NCBI RefSeq assembly: GCF_020687385.1
Contig: NZ_JAJEQM010000013.1
Location: 32,823 to 96,822, forward strand
Direction of reading: 5' to 3'
DNA: 64,000 nt
Origin: Hominilimicola fabiformis
GTDB lineage: Bacteria > Bacillota > Clostridia > UBA1381
Positions 1 to 7,150 of the stretch are shown here, in pieces. The notes under the pieces are model-generated. The model was not told the DNA's origin. It saw only the letters and a program-made list of their open reading frames with translations, and did no database searches. Made by a program: the position numbers and the translations under genes. Positions within the stretch are counted from its first letter, which is position 1, and the number at the start of each line of letters is the position of its first letter.

Positions 1-1
1 T

Positions 2-424
2 GTACGGAGCGGTATATATGCACTTTCGGACAGTGTTGCGGCACGTTTACGCCGAAAAAATATGAAATGCACGACAGTGCAAATATTGATAAAAGATCCG
101 CAATTTAAGAGTATAAGCCGTCAGAAAAAACTCGAAAAGCCTACATATGTTTCAAGAGATATACGCAATGCGGCGATGGAGCTTGTAAAAAAATCTTGGA
201 ATTTAAAATTGCCGATACGAATGATGTCTGTAACGGGAACAAACCTTGTCGGCGAGAATGACGTATACGAACAGATGAGTTTGATTGAGGACAATACGGA
301 AAATACGAAAAAAGTCGAGCAATTTGAAAAAACGGTTGATAATTTGAAAAATCGTTTCGGAAATGTGGTTTCGCTTGGCGGAAGTATAAAAAAATATGAG
401 GGCAGTATAAGGAAAAGACCGTAA
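2..424 (+). CDS. dinB: DNA polymerase IV (DinB, Y-family), C-terminal part; 5' end outside window
   Basis: The reading frame is open from the window edge, so this is the last 140 residues of a longer gene. It begins with ALSDSVAARLRR and continues with a stretch of the type KCTTVQILIKDPQFKSISRQ. This matches the little-finger (polymerase-associated) domain of DinB/UmuC-like lesion-bypass polymerases, where the domain grips DNA beside the active site. The palm and catalytic acidic residues lie upstream and cannot be checked, so Pol IV versus another Y-family member is not settled. The first ATG in frame (62) is internal and is not the start. A terminator-like hairpin follows at 551-580. Confidence 0.75.
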   Translation, partial: VRSGIYALSDSVAARLRRKNMKCTTVQILIKDPQFKSISRQKKLEKPTYVSRDIRNAAMELVKKSWNLKLPIRMMSVTGTNLVGENDVYEQMSLIEDNTENTKKVEQFEKTVDNLKNRFGNVVSLGGSIKKYEGSIRKRP

Positions 425-550
425 AAGTCATAAAATCGAAATTTAATTCATATCTCGATAGGGGAGATATGAATATGTATAAAAGAAATCGTGTGAGCGG
501 TAATTCCGGTGAGAAAATCGCTTGAGGTAAGATAATGCGTGTAAATTAAG

Positions 551-580
551 AGGAACAGATTTTAAATCTGCTCCTTTTTT
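551..580 (+). terminator. Rho-independent terminator after dinB
   Basis: The hairpin pairs AGGAACAGATTT with AAATCTGCTCCT (one G-U pair) and is followed by TTTTTT. It could end the dinB transcript. The 126 bases between the dinB stop and this hairpin hold only an 18-codon ORF (469-525) with a weak ribosome binding site, which I do not call a gene. Confidence 0.75.
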
Positions 581-609
581 AGTAAGTGTATTATTCGATA
601 AACCGAAAT

Positions 610-1140
610 TTAGCATTTTAAAATTATCTCCACTGCTTCATTTATAATAATTTTAAGTTCTTTTGTACCATCAATCACATAATCAGATATCGGTAAAATA
701 TCTTGTAGCATTTGTACATAAGCTATCCTTGCATATTTCAGATATACATCCATTTCATAACGAATATCATCCGCAGAAGATTCTTTCATATCTCTTAGGA
801 CTTTTCGAGCCAGTGCAATGTCTAATGGTGTATCAATAAATATACAACAATCCAAATAATCTTTTATCATTTTATTCTGATATGCAAACGGATAATCCAA
901 CAGCAAATAATCGTATCTGTCGCTATTTATTATTTTTTCAATATCTGCTTTTAACGGAGATAAATCCCATACATTATAATTCGCACCGTCTGATACCCAT
1001 TTATAAAAGTCATTTACTTCTCCGTCAAACGAGTAGTCATCAAAGTGAAGCGATGCTGTCCTTGTTAGTTTATCTTTTATTGCATTTACTAAAGTTGTTT
1101 TTCCGCCTGCTGTCACAGCTCCGATAGCTATTATTTTCAT
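610..1140 (-). CDS. P-loop nucleoside/nucleotide kinase-like protein
   Basis: This 176-residue cytoplasmic protein starts with a Walker A motif, GAVTAGGKTTL, at residues 7-17. It continues with a Walker B-like strand YLLLDYPF near residue 98 and an Arg-rich lid-like segment, ALARKVLRDM. The layout and size resemble uridine kinase and other small P-loop phosphotransferases, so it probably phosphorylates a nucleoside or related small molecule; the substrate cannot be read from the sequence. AGAGGG lies 8 nt before the ATG. It is downstream of the GNAT gene on the same strand (33-nt gap), so the two are probably co-transcribed. Confidence 0.6.
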   Translation of the reverse strand: MKIIAIGAVTAGGKTTLVNAIKDKLTRTASLHFDDYSFDGEVNDFYKWVSDGANYNVWDLSPLKADIEKIINSDRYDYLLLDYPFAYQNKMIKDYLDCCIFIDTPLDIALARKVLRDMKESSADDIRYEMDVYLKYARIAYVQMLQDILPISDYVIDGTKELKIIINEAVEIILKC

Positions 1141-1173
1141 TTCACTTACCCTCTAAATTCCGATTTATCTAAG

Positions 1174-1593
1174 TTATTTTAAATCCTTAAACATTTTTAT
1201 ATGCGGACAAAATTCTTCTTTATATATTTCGCCGATTTCGGTGTAACCGAGCTTTTTATAAAAATCTTTTGCCTGTATTTGAGCGGAAAGCTCGATATGA
1301 TGCGCACCAAATTCAAGTGCTTTTTCTTCAAGTATGACGATAACCTCACTGCCGAGCGACTGACCTCTGTATTCTTTCATAACGGCGATACGGCCGATTT
1401 TCATGCAATCGTCGAAAAATAGTCGTCCCGTTGCACAAGGATTATCGTTTTCATCGTACAAAACAAGGTGCAAAGCGGTTTCGTCAATGTCGTCAAATTC
1501 GTATTCAAAACCCTGCTCTTCCACGAAAACGGACTGCCTTATCAATCTTGCATCCGGACTGTTAGTGAGTCCTTTTGATAGTGTATATTTCAT
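1174..1593 (-). CDS. GNAT family N-acetyltransferase
   Basis: The 139-residue protein has the usual GNAT layout. FVEEQGFEYEFDDID near residue 23 is typical of the YjcF/ElaA-like group. The acetyl-CoA-binding region is IGRIAVMKEYRGQSLGSEVI (residues 66-85), with RGQSLG in place of the classical Q/RxxGxG/A loop. The C-terminus has FYKKLGYTEIGEIY. Such enzymes transfer an acetyl group from acetyl-CoA to an amine; the acceptor is unknown. The start has AGGGGTGA 4 nt upstream of ATG. A sigma-70 promoter at 1615-1643 drives it, and the kinase gene follows in the same direction. Confidence 0.85.
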   Translation of the reverse strand: MKYTLSKGLTNSPDARLIRQSVFVEEQGFEYEFDDIDETALHLVLYDENDNPCATGRLFFDDCMKIGRIAVMKEYRGQSLGSEVIVILEEKALEFGAHHIELSAQIQAKDFYKKLGYTEIGEIYKEEFCPHIKMFKDLK

Positions 1594-1614
1594 AAATTCA
1601 CCCCTAACATTCCT

Positions 1615-1643
1615 ATTATATCATACATATTGCATAAAAACAA
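1615..1643 (-). promoter_or_regulatory. Sigma-70 promoter for the GNAT/kinase pair
   Basis: On the minus strand TTGTTT and a perfect TATAAT are separated by 17 nt. The -10 lies about 20 nt upstream of the GNAT start. Confidence 0.65.
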
Positions 1644-1702
1644 GTGAAATTTTAAAAATCAGAAAAATATTCAAAAAAAATTTAAAATGCTGTAATTAAG
1701 TA

Positions 1703-1730
1703 TTGCAAAAACAATAAAAAGTGATATAAT
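1703..1730 (+). promoter_or_regulatory. Sigma-70 promoter for the GGDEF/EAL gene
   Basis: TTGCAA and TATAAT are separated by 16 nt. The gene's ribosome binding site GGGGAGG follows at 1751-1757. Confidence 0.65.
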
Positions 1731-1765
1731 ATAAACGTAAGCTATACAGCGGGGAGGCGAAGAAG

Positions 1766-3934
1766 ATGTCAGAGGGGACAGTGGAAGAACTTCAAGAAAG
1801 AGTTCATCAACTGGAAGAAAATTTACGAAAAGTAAAGAGTCTTGATGAACTTACCGGACTTTACAACAGGAATACATATTATGACCGTGTCAGGTGCAGA
1901 TTTGAAAATGAACCGGACAAAGAATATGTTATTGTTTGCTTTGATGTCGAGAAATTCAAATTTGTCAATGACAGATTCGGTTTTGTCGAAGGTGACAGAC
2001 TTCTTAGCTATATAGGCAAGAAATTGCAAGAAAGAGCCGCAAAATACGGTCTTGTAGCCGCAAGGCTTTCGGGTGATGTATTTTCTTTTATGGACTTTGA
2101 AGAAAATATTCAACCGGATGCATTGGGTGCGGAAATTCAAAGTTGGGTAAAGGATTATCCGATTGATTTTGAAATAAGAATGACTGTGGGAATTTACCAC
2201 GTTAAAACAAAAAATATCCCCGTAAGGCTTATGTGCGACAGAGCAAGTTTTGCGTGTGAGTCGATAAAAAACAATTATCTTGTTAATGTTGCGGAATATA
2301 ATGACAGTGTGAAAAATTATGTTTTCTCGCAACACGAACTTTTAAACGAAAGTGAAAGGGCATTTGAAAATCACGAATTTAAAGTGTATCTTCAGCCTAA
2401 ATACGATATACGAACAACAAAGGTAATGGGTGCGGAAAGCCTTGTAAGATGGCAGCATCCCGAAAAAGGTCTTATCTTTCCGAAAGATTTTATTCCGATG
2501 TTTGAGCAGAATATGCTTATTACAAAACTTGACGAATATATATGGGAAGAAAGTTGCCGAATTTTACGTGATTATATTGATAAGGGATATACTGCGGTTC
2601 CTATATCGGTGAATGTTTCGAGAATGGATATTTATTCTCTTGATTTGTCAAAGATTTTTGTAAATCTTACGGAGAAATACAATATTGAGAGAAGATATTT
2701 GGAGATAGAAATTACCGAAAGTGCGTTTACAAGTGATGAAGAACAAATTTTGAAAGCTGTTGACGAACTTCGTGAATTGGGTTTCATTGTATTGATGGAC
2801 GATTTCGGCAGTGGTTATTCGTCGCTTAATATGTTGAAAGATATAAGCGTTGATGTACTTAAAATAGATACAAGATTCCTTGAGGCAGGTCGTGACGGAA
2901 ATACAAAGGGTAAAGAAATCCTTGAATCGGTTATAAAAATGGCAAAGTGGATTGGTTTGTCGATAATCGCCGAAGGTGTTGAAACGGACGAACAGAAGAA
3001 TTTCTTGCTTGACAGAGGCTGTAATTATGCACAAGGATTTTATTTTTCAAGAGCGATAGATGAAGAATCTTTCGGAAAATTAATCAGTGACCCAAATAAT
3101 GTTGCGAATGAAAATTTGGACAACGTATTTGACAATACGATTGAAATTGAAGAATTGCTTCATTCCGATTTTATGACTGAGGGGTTGCTTAACAATATTT
3201 TGGGTGGCGTTGCACTGTATTCGCTCAGTAATGACGGAAATAAACTCAATGTTTTAAAAGCAAACGAATTTTATTATTCGATAACTAAGAATTATCCGAA
3301 AAATGTTACTGCAGGCGGATATGACGGATTGGAAAATCTTCATCCCGATGACAGAGAAAAGGCAATAAAGGCATTTCGTGAATCGAAAACGGCGGGGAAT
3401 AAAGGTGTTTCCGTACAGGTCAGAAATGTATTCGGTGAAGATGTTATATGGCTGTCGATTAAAATTTTCTACCTTGCAAGCCGTGAAGATTGTTCAATTT
3501 ATTATGCGTCTGTTTCGGACAGCAGTGAACAAATGGGCGTTTTGAGTAAACTCAGTATGCTAAGACGCAGTTTTGAAACGGCACTTGACCTTATTGACGC
3601 CATTGCACTTGAGTATTATTTTATAAACAATACCATTGATGTAAAGACAAAACTTGCCGAAGGACATTCTTATATGTTTGGCACTTACATACAAAATGCG
3701 CTTGAATATATTTTGGACAATAAGATTGTTCATCACGATTCGATGGACGAATACAAAATATTATGCAAGCATTTAAAGAAAAGTGATAAACCGATTAGTG
3801 TCGTGCTTGACCTCTTGTATAAAGAAGATATGTATATGCGTTGTAAAGTTACGGCGAAAACAGTTTATGGAAACGGAAAGAGAATTAAATCGGTTATTGT
3901 AATTGAAAGTACAGGATTGGATGTAAAACCATAA
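1766..3934 (+). CDS. GGDEF-EAL domain protein with degenerate GGDEF and intact EAL
   Basis: The 722-residue protein begins with a short coiled-coil-like segment (residues 1-28). A GGDEF-fold domain follows at about 30-190, in which the signature loop reads SGDVF instead of GG(D/E)EF, so diguanylate cyclase activity is unlikely. The EAL domain (about 198-455) keeps the expected acidic residues: AESLVRW, SVNVS, EITES, MDDFGSGYSSL, LKID, AEGVET and AQGFYFS. It should therefore hydrolyse cyclic di-GMP. The last ~240 residues resemble PAS-like folds (LHPDDREKAIKAF) and could sense a signal or modulate the EAL domain. No membrane segment is visible, so the protein is cytoplasmic. It has its own promoter and terminator and appears monocistronic. 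Confidence 0.85.
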   Translation: MSEGTVEELQERVHQLEENLRKVKSLDELTGLYNRNTYYDRVRCRFENEPDKEYVIVCFDVEKFKFVNDRFGFVEGDRLLSYIGKKLQERAAKYGLVAARLSGDVFSFMDFEENIQPDALGAEIQSWVKDYPIDFEIRMTVGIYHVKTKNIPVRLMCDRASFACESIKNNYLVNVAEYNDSVKNYVFSQHELLNESERAFENHEFKVYLQPKYDIRTTKVMGAESLVRWQHPEKGLIFPKDFIPMFEQNMLITKLDEYIWEESCRILRDYIDKGYTAVPISVNVSRMDIYSLDLSKIFVNLTEKYNIERRYLEIEITESAFTSDEEQILKAVDELRELGFIVLMDDFGSGYSSLNMLKDISVDVLKIDTRFLEAGRDGNTKGKEILESVIKMAKWIGLSIIAEGVETDEQKNFLLDRGCNYAQGFYFSRAIDEESFGKLISDPNNVANENLDNVFDNTIEIEELLHSDFMTEGLLNNILGGVALYSLSNDGNKLNVLKANEFYYSITKNYPKNVTAGGYDGLENLHPDDREKAIKAFRESKTAGNKGVSVQVRNVFGEDVIWLSIKIFYLASREDCSIYYASVSDSSEQMGVLSKLSMLRRSFETALDLIDAIALEYYFINNTIDVKTKLAEGHSYMFGTYIQNALEYILDNKIVHHDSMDEYKILCKHLKKSDKPISVVLDLLYKEDMYMRCKVTAKTVYGNGKRIKSVIVIESTGLDVKP

Positions 3935-3966
3935 AAAAGAGAATGCGACAGCATTCTCTTTTTTAT
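3934..3966. terminator. Bidirectional terminator between convergent genes
   Basis: AAAAGAGAATGC pairs with GCATTCTCTTTT around a GACA loop. T-runs are present on both strands, so the hairpin can end both the GGDEF/EAL gene and the convergent ferredoxin-like gene. Confidence 0.85.
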
Positions 3967-3975
3967 GTTAATAAA

Positions 3976-4668
3976 TTAATCTAAAATTTCACCGTTTGTA
4001 CCGATTGTATAAACTTGCCACGGAATGAATTTACCGCTGTTTTGCAACGCTGTTTTTGCGGCATACTCAATACCGCCGCAACATGGAACTTCCATACGAA
4101 CTATCGTAACACTCTTAATGTTGTTGCTTTCGATAATCGCTTGCAATTTTTCGGTGTAGTCAATATCGTCAAGTTTCGGACAACCGATTAGTGTAATTCT
4201 GTTTTTTATAAACTTGTTGTGAAAATTGCCGTAAGCGTATGCACTGCAATCTGCCGCAATAAGAAGATTGGCATTGTCAAAATACGGTGCGTTGACAGGT
4301 ACAAGTTTGATTTGTACCGGCCATTGTGAAAGTTGGCTCGTTGAAACAGGCGTGCTTGTTTCAGTATTGTGCTTTATAGCCTTTGCCATACTGCCCGGAC
4401 AGACAAACGCAGGCTTTTCTTGTTCTTTTGCTTTCTGCATATTTTGCTTTACCGCATCTTCATCAAATGCTGCGGCTTCACGGGTTTCAAAAGAAATCGC
4501 ATTAGTCGGACAGGTAGGTAAGCAGTTTCCTAAACCGTCGCAGTAATCGTCACGCAAAAGCTTTGCCTTGCCGTCAACAATCACTATTGCACCTTCTTGA
4601 CAGGCATCGGCACAAATACCGCAACCTGTACATTTATCTTCATCTATTTTTATAACTTGTCTTATCAT
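3976..4668 (-). CDS. 4Fe-4S ferredoxin-like protein
   Basis: The 230-residue cytoplasmic protein has two N-terminal iron-sulfur binding motifs. The first is a classical CTGCGICADACQEGAI. The second has uneven spacing (DYCDGLGNCLPTCPTNAI). A region of about 150 residues follows with further cysteines, including VPCCGG near residue 190. The layout suits an electron carrier or the Fe-S module of an oxidoreductase; no partner is adjacent. I place the start at 4668, not at the upstream ATG, because GGAGG sits 6 nt before it and the TGGACT-17-TATAAT promoter lies just upstream. The C-terminal domain is one I do not recognise with certainty. Confidence 0.75.
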   Translation of the reverse strand: MIRQVIKIDEDKCTGCGICADACQEGAIVIVDGKAKLLRDDYCDGLGNCLPTCPTNAISFETREAAAFDEDAVKQNMQKAKEQEKPAFVCPGSMAKAIKHNTETSTPVSTSQLSQWPVQIKLVPVNAPYFDNANLLIAADCSAYAYGNFHNKFIKNRITLIGCPKLDDIDYTEKLQAIIESNNIKSVTIVRMEVPCCGGIEYAAKTALQNSGKFIPWQVYTIGTNGEILD

Positions 4669-4707
4669 AATAATCCTCCGTTTTAATATGTTTTTTCGAC
4701 AATCACT

Positions 4708-4736
4708 ATTATAATACAAAAATCAATAAAAGTCCA
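4708..4736 (-). promoter_or_regulatory. Promoter for the ferredoxin-like gene
   Basis: Minus strand TGGACT and TATAAT are separated by 17 nt, 40 nt upstream of the start codon at 4668. Confidence 0.6.
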
Positions 4737-4765
4737 CTATTTTAGTACAAATTCTTAAAGAAATA

Positions 4766-5338
4766 TTATACCATTCCCAAAAGCATATAAATCAACGTTC
4801 CGACAACACCACTGCCAAGAATAATTGTAATTGCGTTCATTTTAAATTTTCTGAGTAAAAACAGCGCCACAAGGAATATACCGAGTTCGACAAAACGAAT
4901 ATCTTTTAACGATGCAGAAAAAATATCGGTTTGGAAAAGTGCGAGCATTAGTATAGATGTGCCTGCGGAGGTTATAAGTGCGACAACAGCTGGACGAAGG
5001 GCGGATAAAACCGTCTGAACTCCGCCGACAGTGCGGTATTTATAGTAGAAATACGCGAGTATAAAGCATATGACAAATGACGGAATGATACAGCCGAGCG
5101 AACAAAGCAACACACCACCTATACCGGCGATACGCATACCGACAAATGTTGATGAATTTATGGAAATAGGACCCGGGGTCATTTCCGCAACAGTGATAAG
5201 GTCGGAAAATTCCTCCATAGTCATAAGGTGGTGTATGTTTACTATTTGTTCCTGAATAAGCGGAATTGCGGCATAACCGCCACCGACACTGAACAGACCG
5301 ACTTGTATAAATGAAAAAAATAATTTCAGTAAAAGCAT
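4766..5338 (-). CDS. Chromate transporter (CHR family), second half-size subunit
   Basis: This 190-residue membrane protein has the CHR-family start FFSFIQVGLFSVGGGYAAIPLIQ and the motif AEMTPGPISINSSTFVG at about residues 51-67, then several hydrophobic segments. It is half the size of the fused transporters. In the short-chain CHR group, two such proteins encoded by adjacent genes work together, in known cases exporting chromate. Whether chromate is the substrate here is not known. Its ATG overlaps the stop codon of the upstream partner by one base (TAATG), so translation is probably coupled. Confidence 0.85.
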   Translation of the reverse strand: MLLLKLFFSFIQVGLFSVGGGYAAIPLIQEQIVNIHHLMTMEEFSDLITVAEMTPGPISINSSTFVGMRIAGIGGVLLCSLGCIIPSFVICFILAYFYYKYRTVGGVQTVLSALRPAVVALITSAGTSILMLALFQTDIFSASLKDIRFVELGIFLVALFLLRKFKMNAITIILGSGVVGTLIYMLLGMV

Positions 5339-5922
5339 TATCCGATCTCCTTTTTATGTTTCTCTTTTAAAACCGACACAAGTAAATCGAGTAGGCCTAT
5401 TCCAAGACATACGAGTATGACTATCATAGCGCTTACCCCTAAAAAATAAGTACATACAAACGCAATAATCATCATTGCGATATATAAAATTCTGCGGGTT
5501 TTGAATACGTTTTTCGCAAGATTTATAACAACGTCAAATATAACTGCCGCAACGCCTGCACGCATAACTTGAAGTGCAACGGCTATGTATTTGTTTGTTC
5601 GGAATTGGTTATAGAACAGAGATATGATTGAAAGTACAATCATGGGAGGCAATATTGTGCCGAAAACGGCGGAAAGCGAGCCTAAAATTCCTGCCATTCT
5701 GTAACCGATTATAACAGACGCGTTGACAGGCAGCGGACCGGGTGCGGACTGAGTTATTGCGGTCACGTCAAGCATTTCGTCCTCATCAAGCCATTGCAAC
5801 TCCTCAACAAATTTTTTCTTCATTAATGAAACGATTACAAATCCGCCGCCGAATGTACATGAGCTTAAAACAAACATAGACTTAAATAATGTCCATAATA
5901 TCCACGCTTTACTTTTTTTCAT
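5338..5922 (-). CDS. Chromate transporter (CHR family), first half-size subunit
   Basis: The 194-residue membrane protein has the paired CHR motifs SSCTFGGGFVIVSLMKKK and AITQSAPGPLPVNASVIIGY, followed by hydrophobic segments up to the C-terminus. It is the first gene of a two-gene operon and shares a one-base stop/start overlap with the second subunit. The promoter TTTACA-17-TATAAT at 5960-5988 and AGGAGAG before the ATG support this start. The two subunits are clearly related but not recent duplicates, as expected for antiparallel halves of one transporter. Confidence 0.85.
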   Translation of the reverse strand: MKKSKAWILWTLFKSMFVLSSCTFGGGFVIVSLMKKKFVEELQWLDEDEMLDVTAITQSAPGPLPVNASVIIGYRMAGILGSLSAVFGTILPPMIVLSIISLFYNQFRTNKYIAVALQVMRAGVAAVIFDVVINLAKNVFKTRRILYIAMMIIAFVCTYFLGVSAMIVILVCLGIGLLDLLVSVLKEKHKKEIG

Positions 5923-5959
5923 TATGTAAATTCTCTCCTACTTTATTTTTAACGATTAC

Positions 5960-5988
5960 ATTATATCATTCTTTTTTGTGTTTGTAAA
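5960..5988 (-). promoter_or_regulatory. Promoter of the split chromate transporter operon
   Basis: Minus strand TTTACA and TATAAT are separated by 17 nt. Confidence 0.65.
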
Positions 5989-6040
5989 TTCATAGGTCAG
6001 AATAAGATGTTAATAATTTTAAAAAAATTATAAAAAAATA

Positions 6041-6069
6041 TTGTTTTTTGAAATAAAATCTGATAAAAT
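6041..6069 (+). promoter_or_regulatory. Promoter of ddh
   Basis: TTGTTT and TAAAAT are separated by 17 nt, about 40 nt upstream of the ddh start. Confidence 0.5.
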
Positions 6070-6109
6070 GTAAGGCGGAGTTAATTTTTAAAACAATGGA
6101 GTGATACAA

Positions 6110-7096
6110 ATGGCAATTAAAATAGGTATATTGGGATACGGCAATCTTGGCCGCGGTATTGAATGTGCAATCAAGCAAAACGATGATGTTGAGCTTGCTG
6201 GTGTATTCACAAGACGTGATCCGTCAACTGTTAAGATTATGACAGAGGGCGTTAAGGTTTATTCAGTTGATGACGCTCCTAAGATGAAGGACGAAATCGA
6301 TGTTATGATTCTTTGCGGCGGAAGTGCGACAGACCTTCCGAAACAAACACCGGAATATGTTAAGTATTTCAATGTTATAGACAGTTTTGATACACACGCA
6401 AAAATTCCTGAACATTTTGCGGCAGTTGACGCAGCTGCAAAGGCTAACGGCAACGTTGGTATAATTTCAGTAGGTTGGGACCCGGGTATGTTCTCACTTA
6501 ACCGTCTTTATGCAAATGCTATACTTTCAGACGGTAAGGACTATACTTTCTGGGGCAAAGGCGTGAGCCAAGGTCACTCAGACGCTATCAGAAGAATTGA
6601 CGGAGTTAAGGACGCAAAGCAATATACAGTTCCTGTTGACTCTGCACTTAAGGCAGTAAGAAACGGTGAAAACCCTGAACTTACAACTCGTCAAAAGCAT
6701 ACGCGTGAATGTTATGTTGTAGCGGAAGAAGGCGCAGATAAGGCTCGTATAGAAAATGAAATTAAGACAATGCCTAACTATTTCTCAGATTATGATACAA
6801 CTGTAAACTTCATTTCAGAAGAAGAATTAAAGGCTAACCACAGCGGTATTCCTCACGGTGGATTTGTTATCAGATGTGGTAAGACAGGTTGGAACGGTGA
6901 AAATAGTCACATTATTGAATACAGCCTAAAGCTTGATTCAAACCCTGAATTTACTTCATCAGTGCTTATTGCATATGCAAGAGCCGCATATCGTATGAGC
7001 AAAGAGGGACAAAGCGGTTGTAAGACTGTATTTGACGTTGCACCGGCTTACCTTAGCAAGCTAAGCGGAGAAGAACTTCGCAAGAATCTTCTATAA
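6110..7096 (+). CDS. ddh: Meso-diaminopimelate D-dehydrogenase
   Basis: The 328-residue enzyme makes meso-diaminopimelate from tetrahydrodipicolinate in one NADPH-dependent step, giving lysine and a peptidoglycan building block. Its N-terminal dinucleotide-binding loop is GILGYGNLGRGIE. Later conserved stretches include VISVGWDPGMFSLNRLY-like residues near 118-136, FWGKGVSQGHSDAIRRI and GKTGWNGENSHIIEYS. The length equals that of known family members. The ATG at 6110 is chosen because GGAG lies 8 nt upstream; the earlier GTG at 6101 overlaps that site. The gene is monocistronic, with a strong terminator right after it. Confidence 0.93.
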   Translation: MAIKIGILGYGNLGRGIECAIKQNDDVELAGVFTRRDPSTVKIMTEGVKVYSVDDAPKMKDEIDVMILCGGSATDLPKQTPEYVKYFNVIDSFDTHAKIPEHFAAVDAAAKANGNVGIISVGWDPGMFSLNRLYANAILSDGKDYTFWGKGVSQGHSDAIRRIDGVKDAKQYTVPVDSALKAVRNGENPELTTRQKHTRECYVVAEEGADKARIENEIKTMPNYFSDYDTTVNFISEEELKANHSGIPHGGFVIRCGKTGWNGENSHIIEYSLKLDSNPEFTSSVLIAYARAAYRMSKEGQSGCKTVFDVAPAYLSKLSGEELRKNLL

Positions 7097-7110
7097 TAAA
7101 TAACACAAGC

Positions 7111-7136
7111 AAAAGCCGTCTTAGGACGGCTTTTTT
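7111..7136 (+). terminator. Rho-independent terminator after ddh
   Basis: AAAAGCCGTC pairs with GACGGCTTTT around a short loop and is followed by a T-run. Confidence 0.9.
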
Positions 7137-7150
7137 ATCTGAGAGGGAAT

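Noticed and set aside
469..525. 18-codon ORF after dinB
   Set aside because: It is too short and has no recognisable features; the purine-rich stretch before it may be chance.
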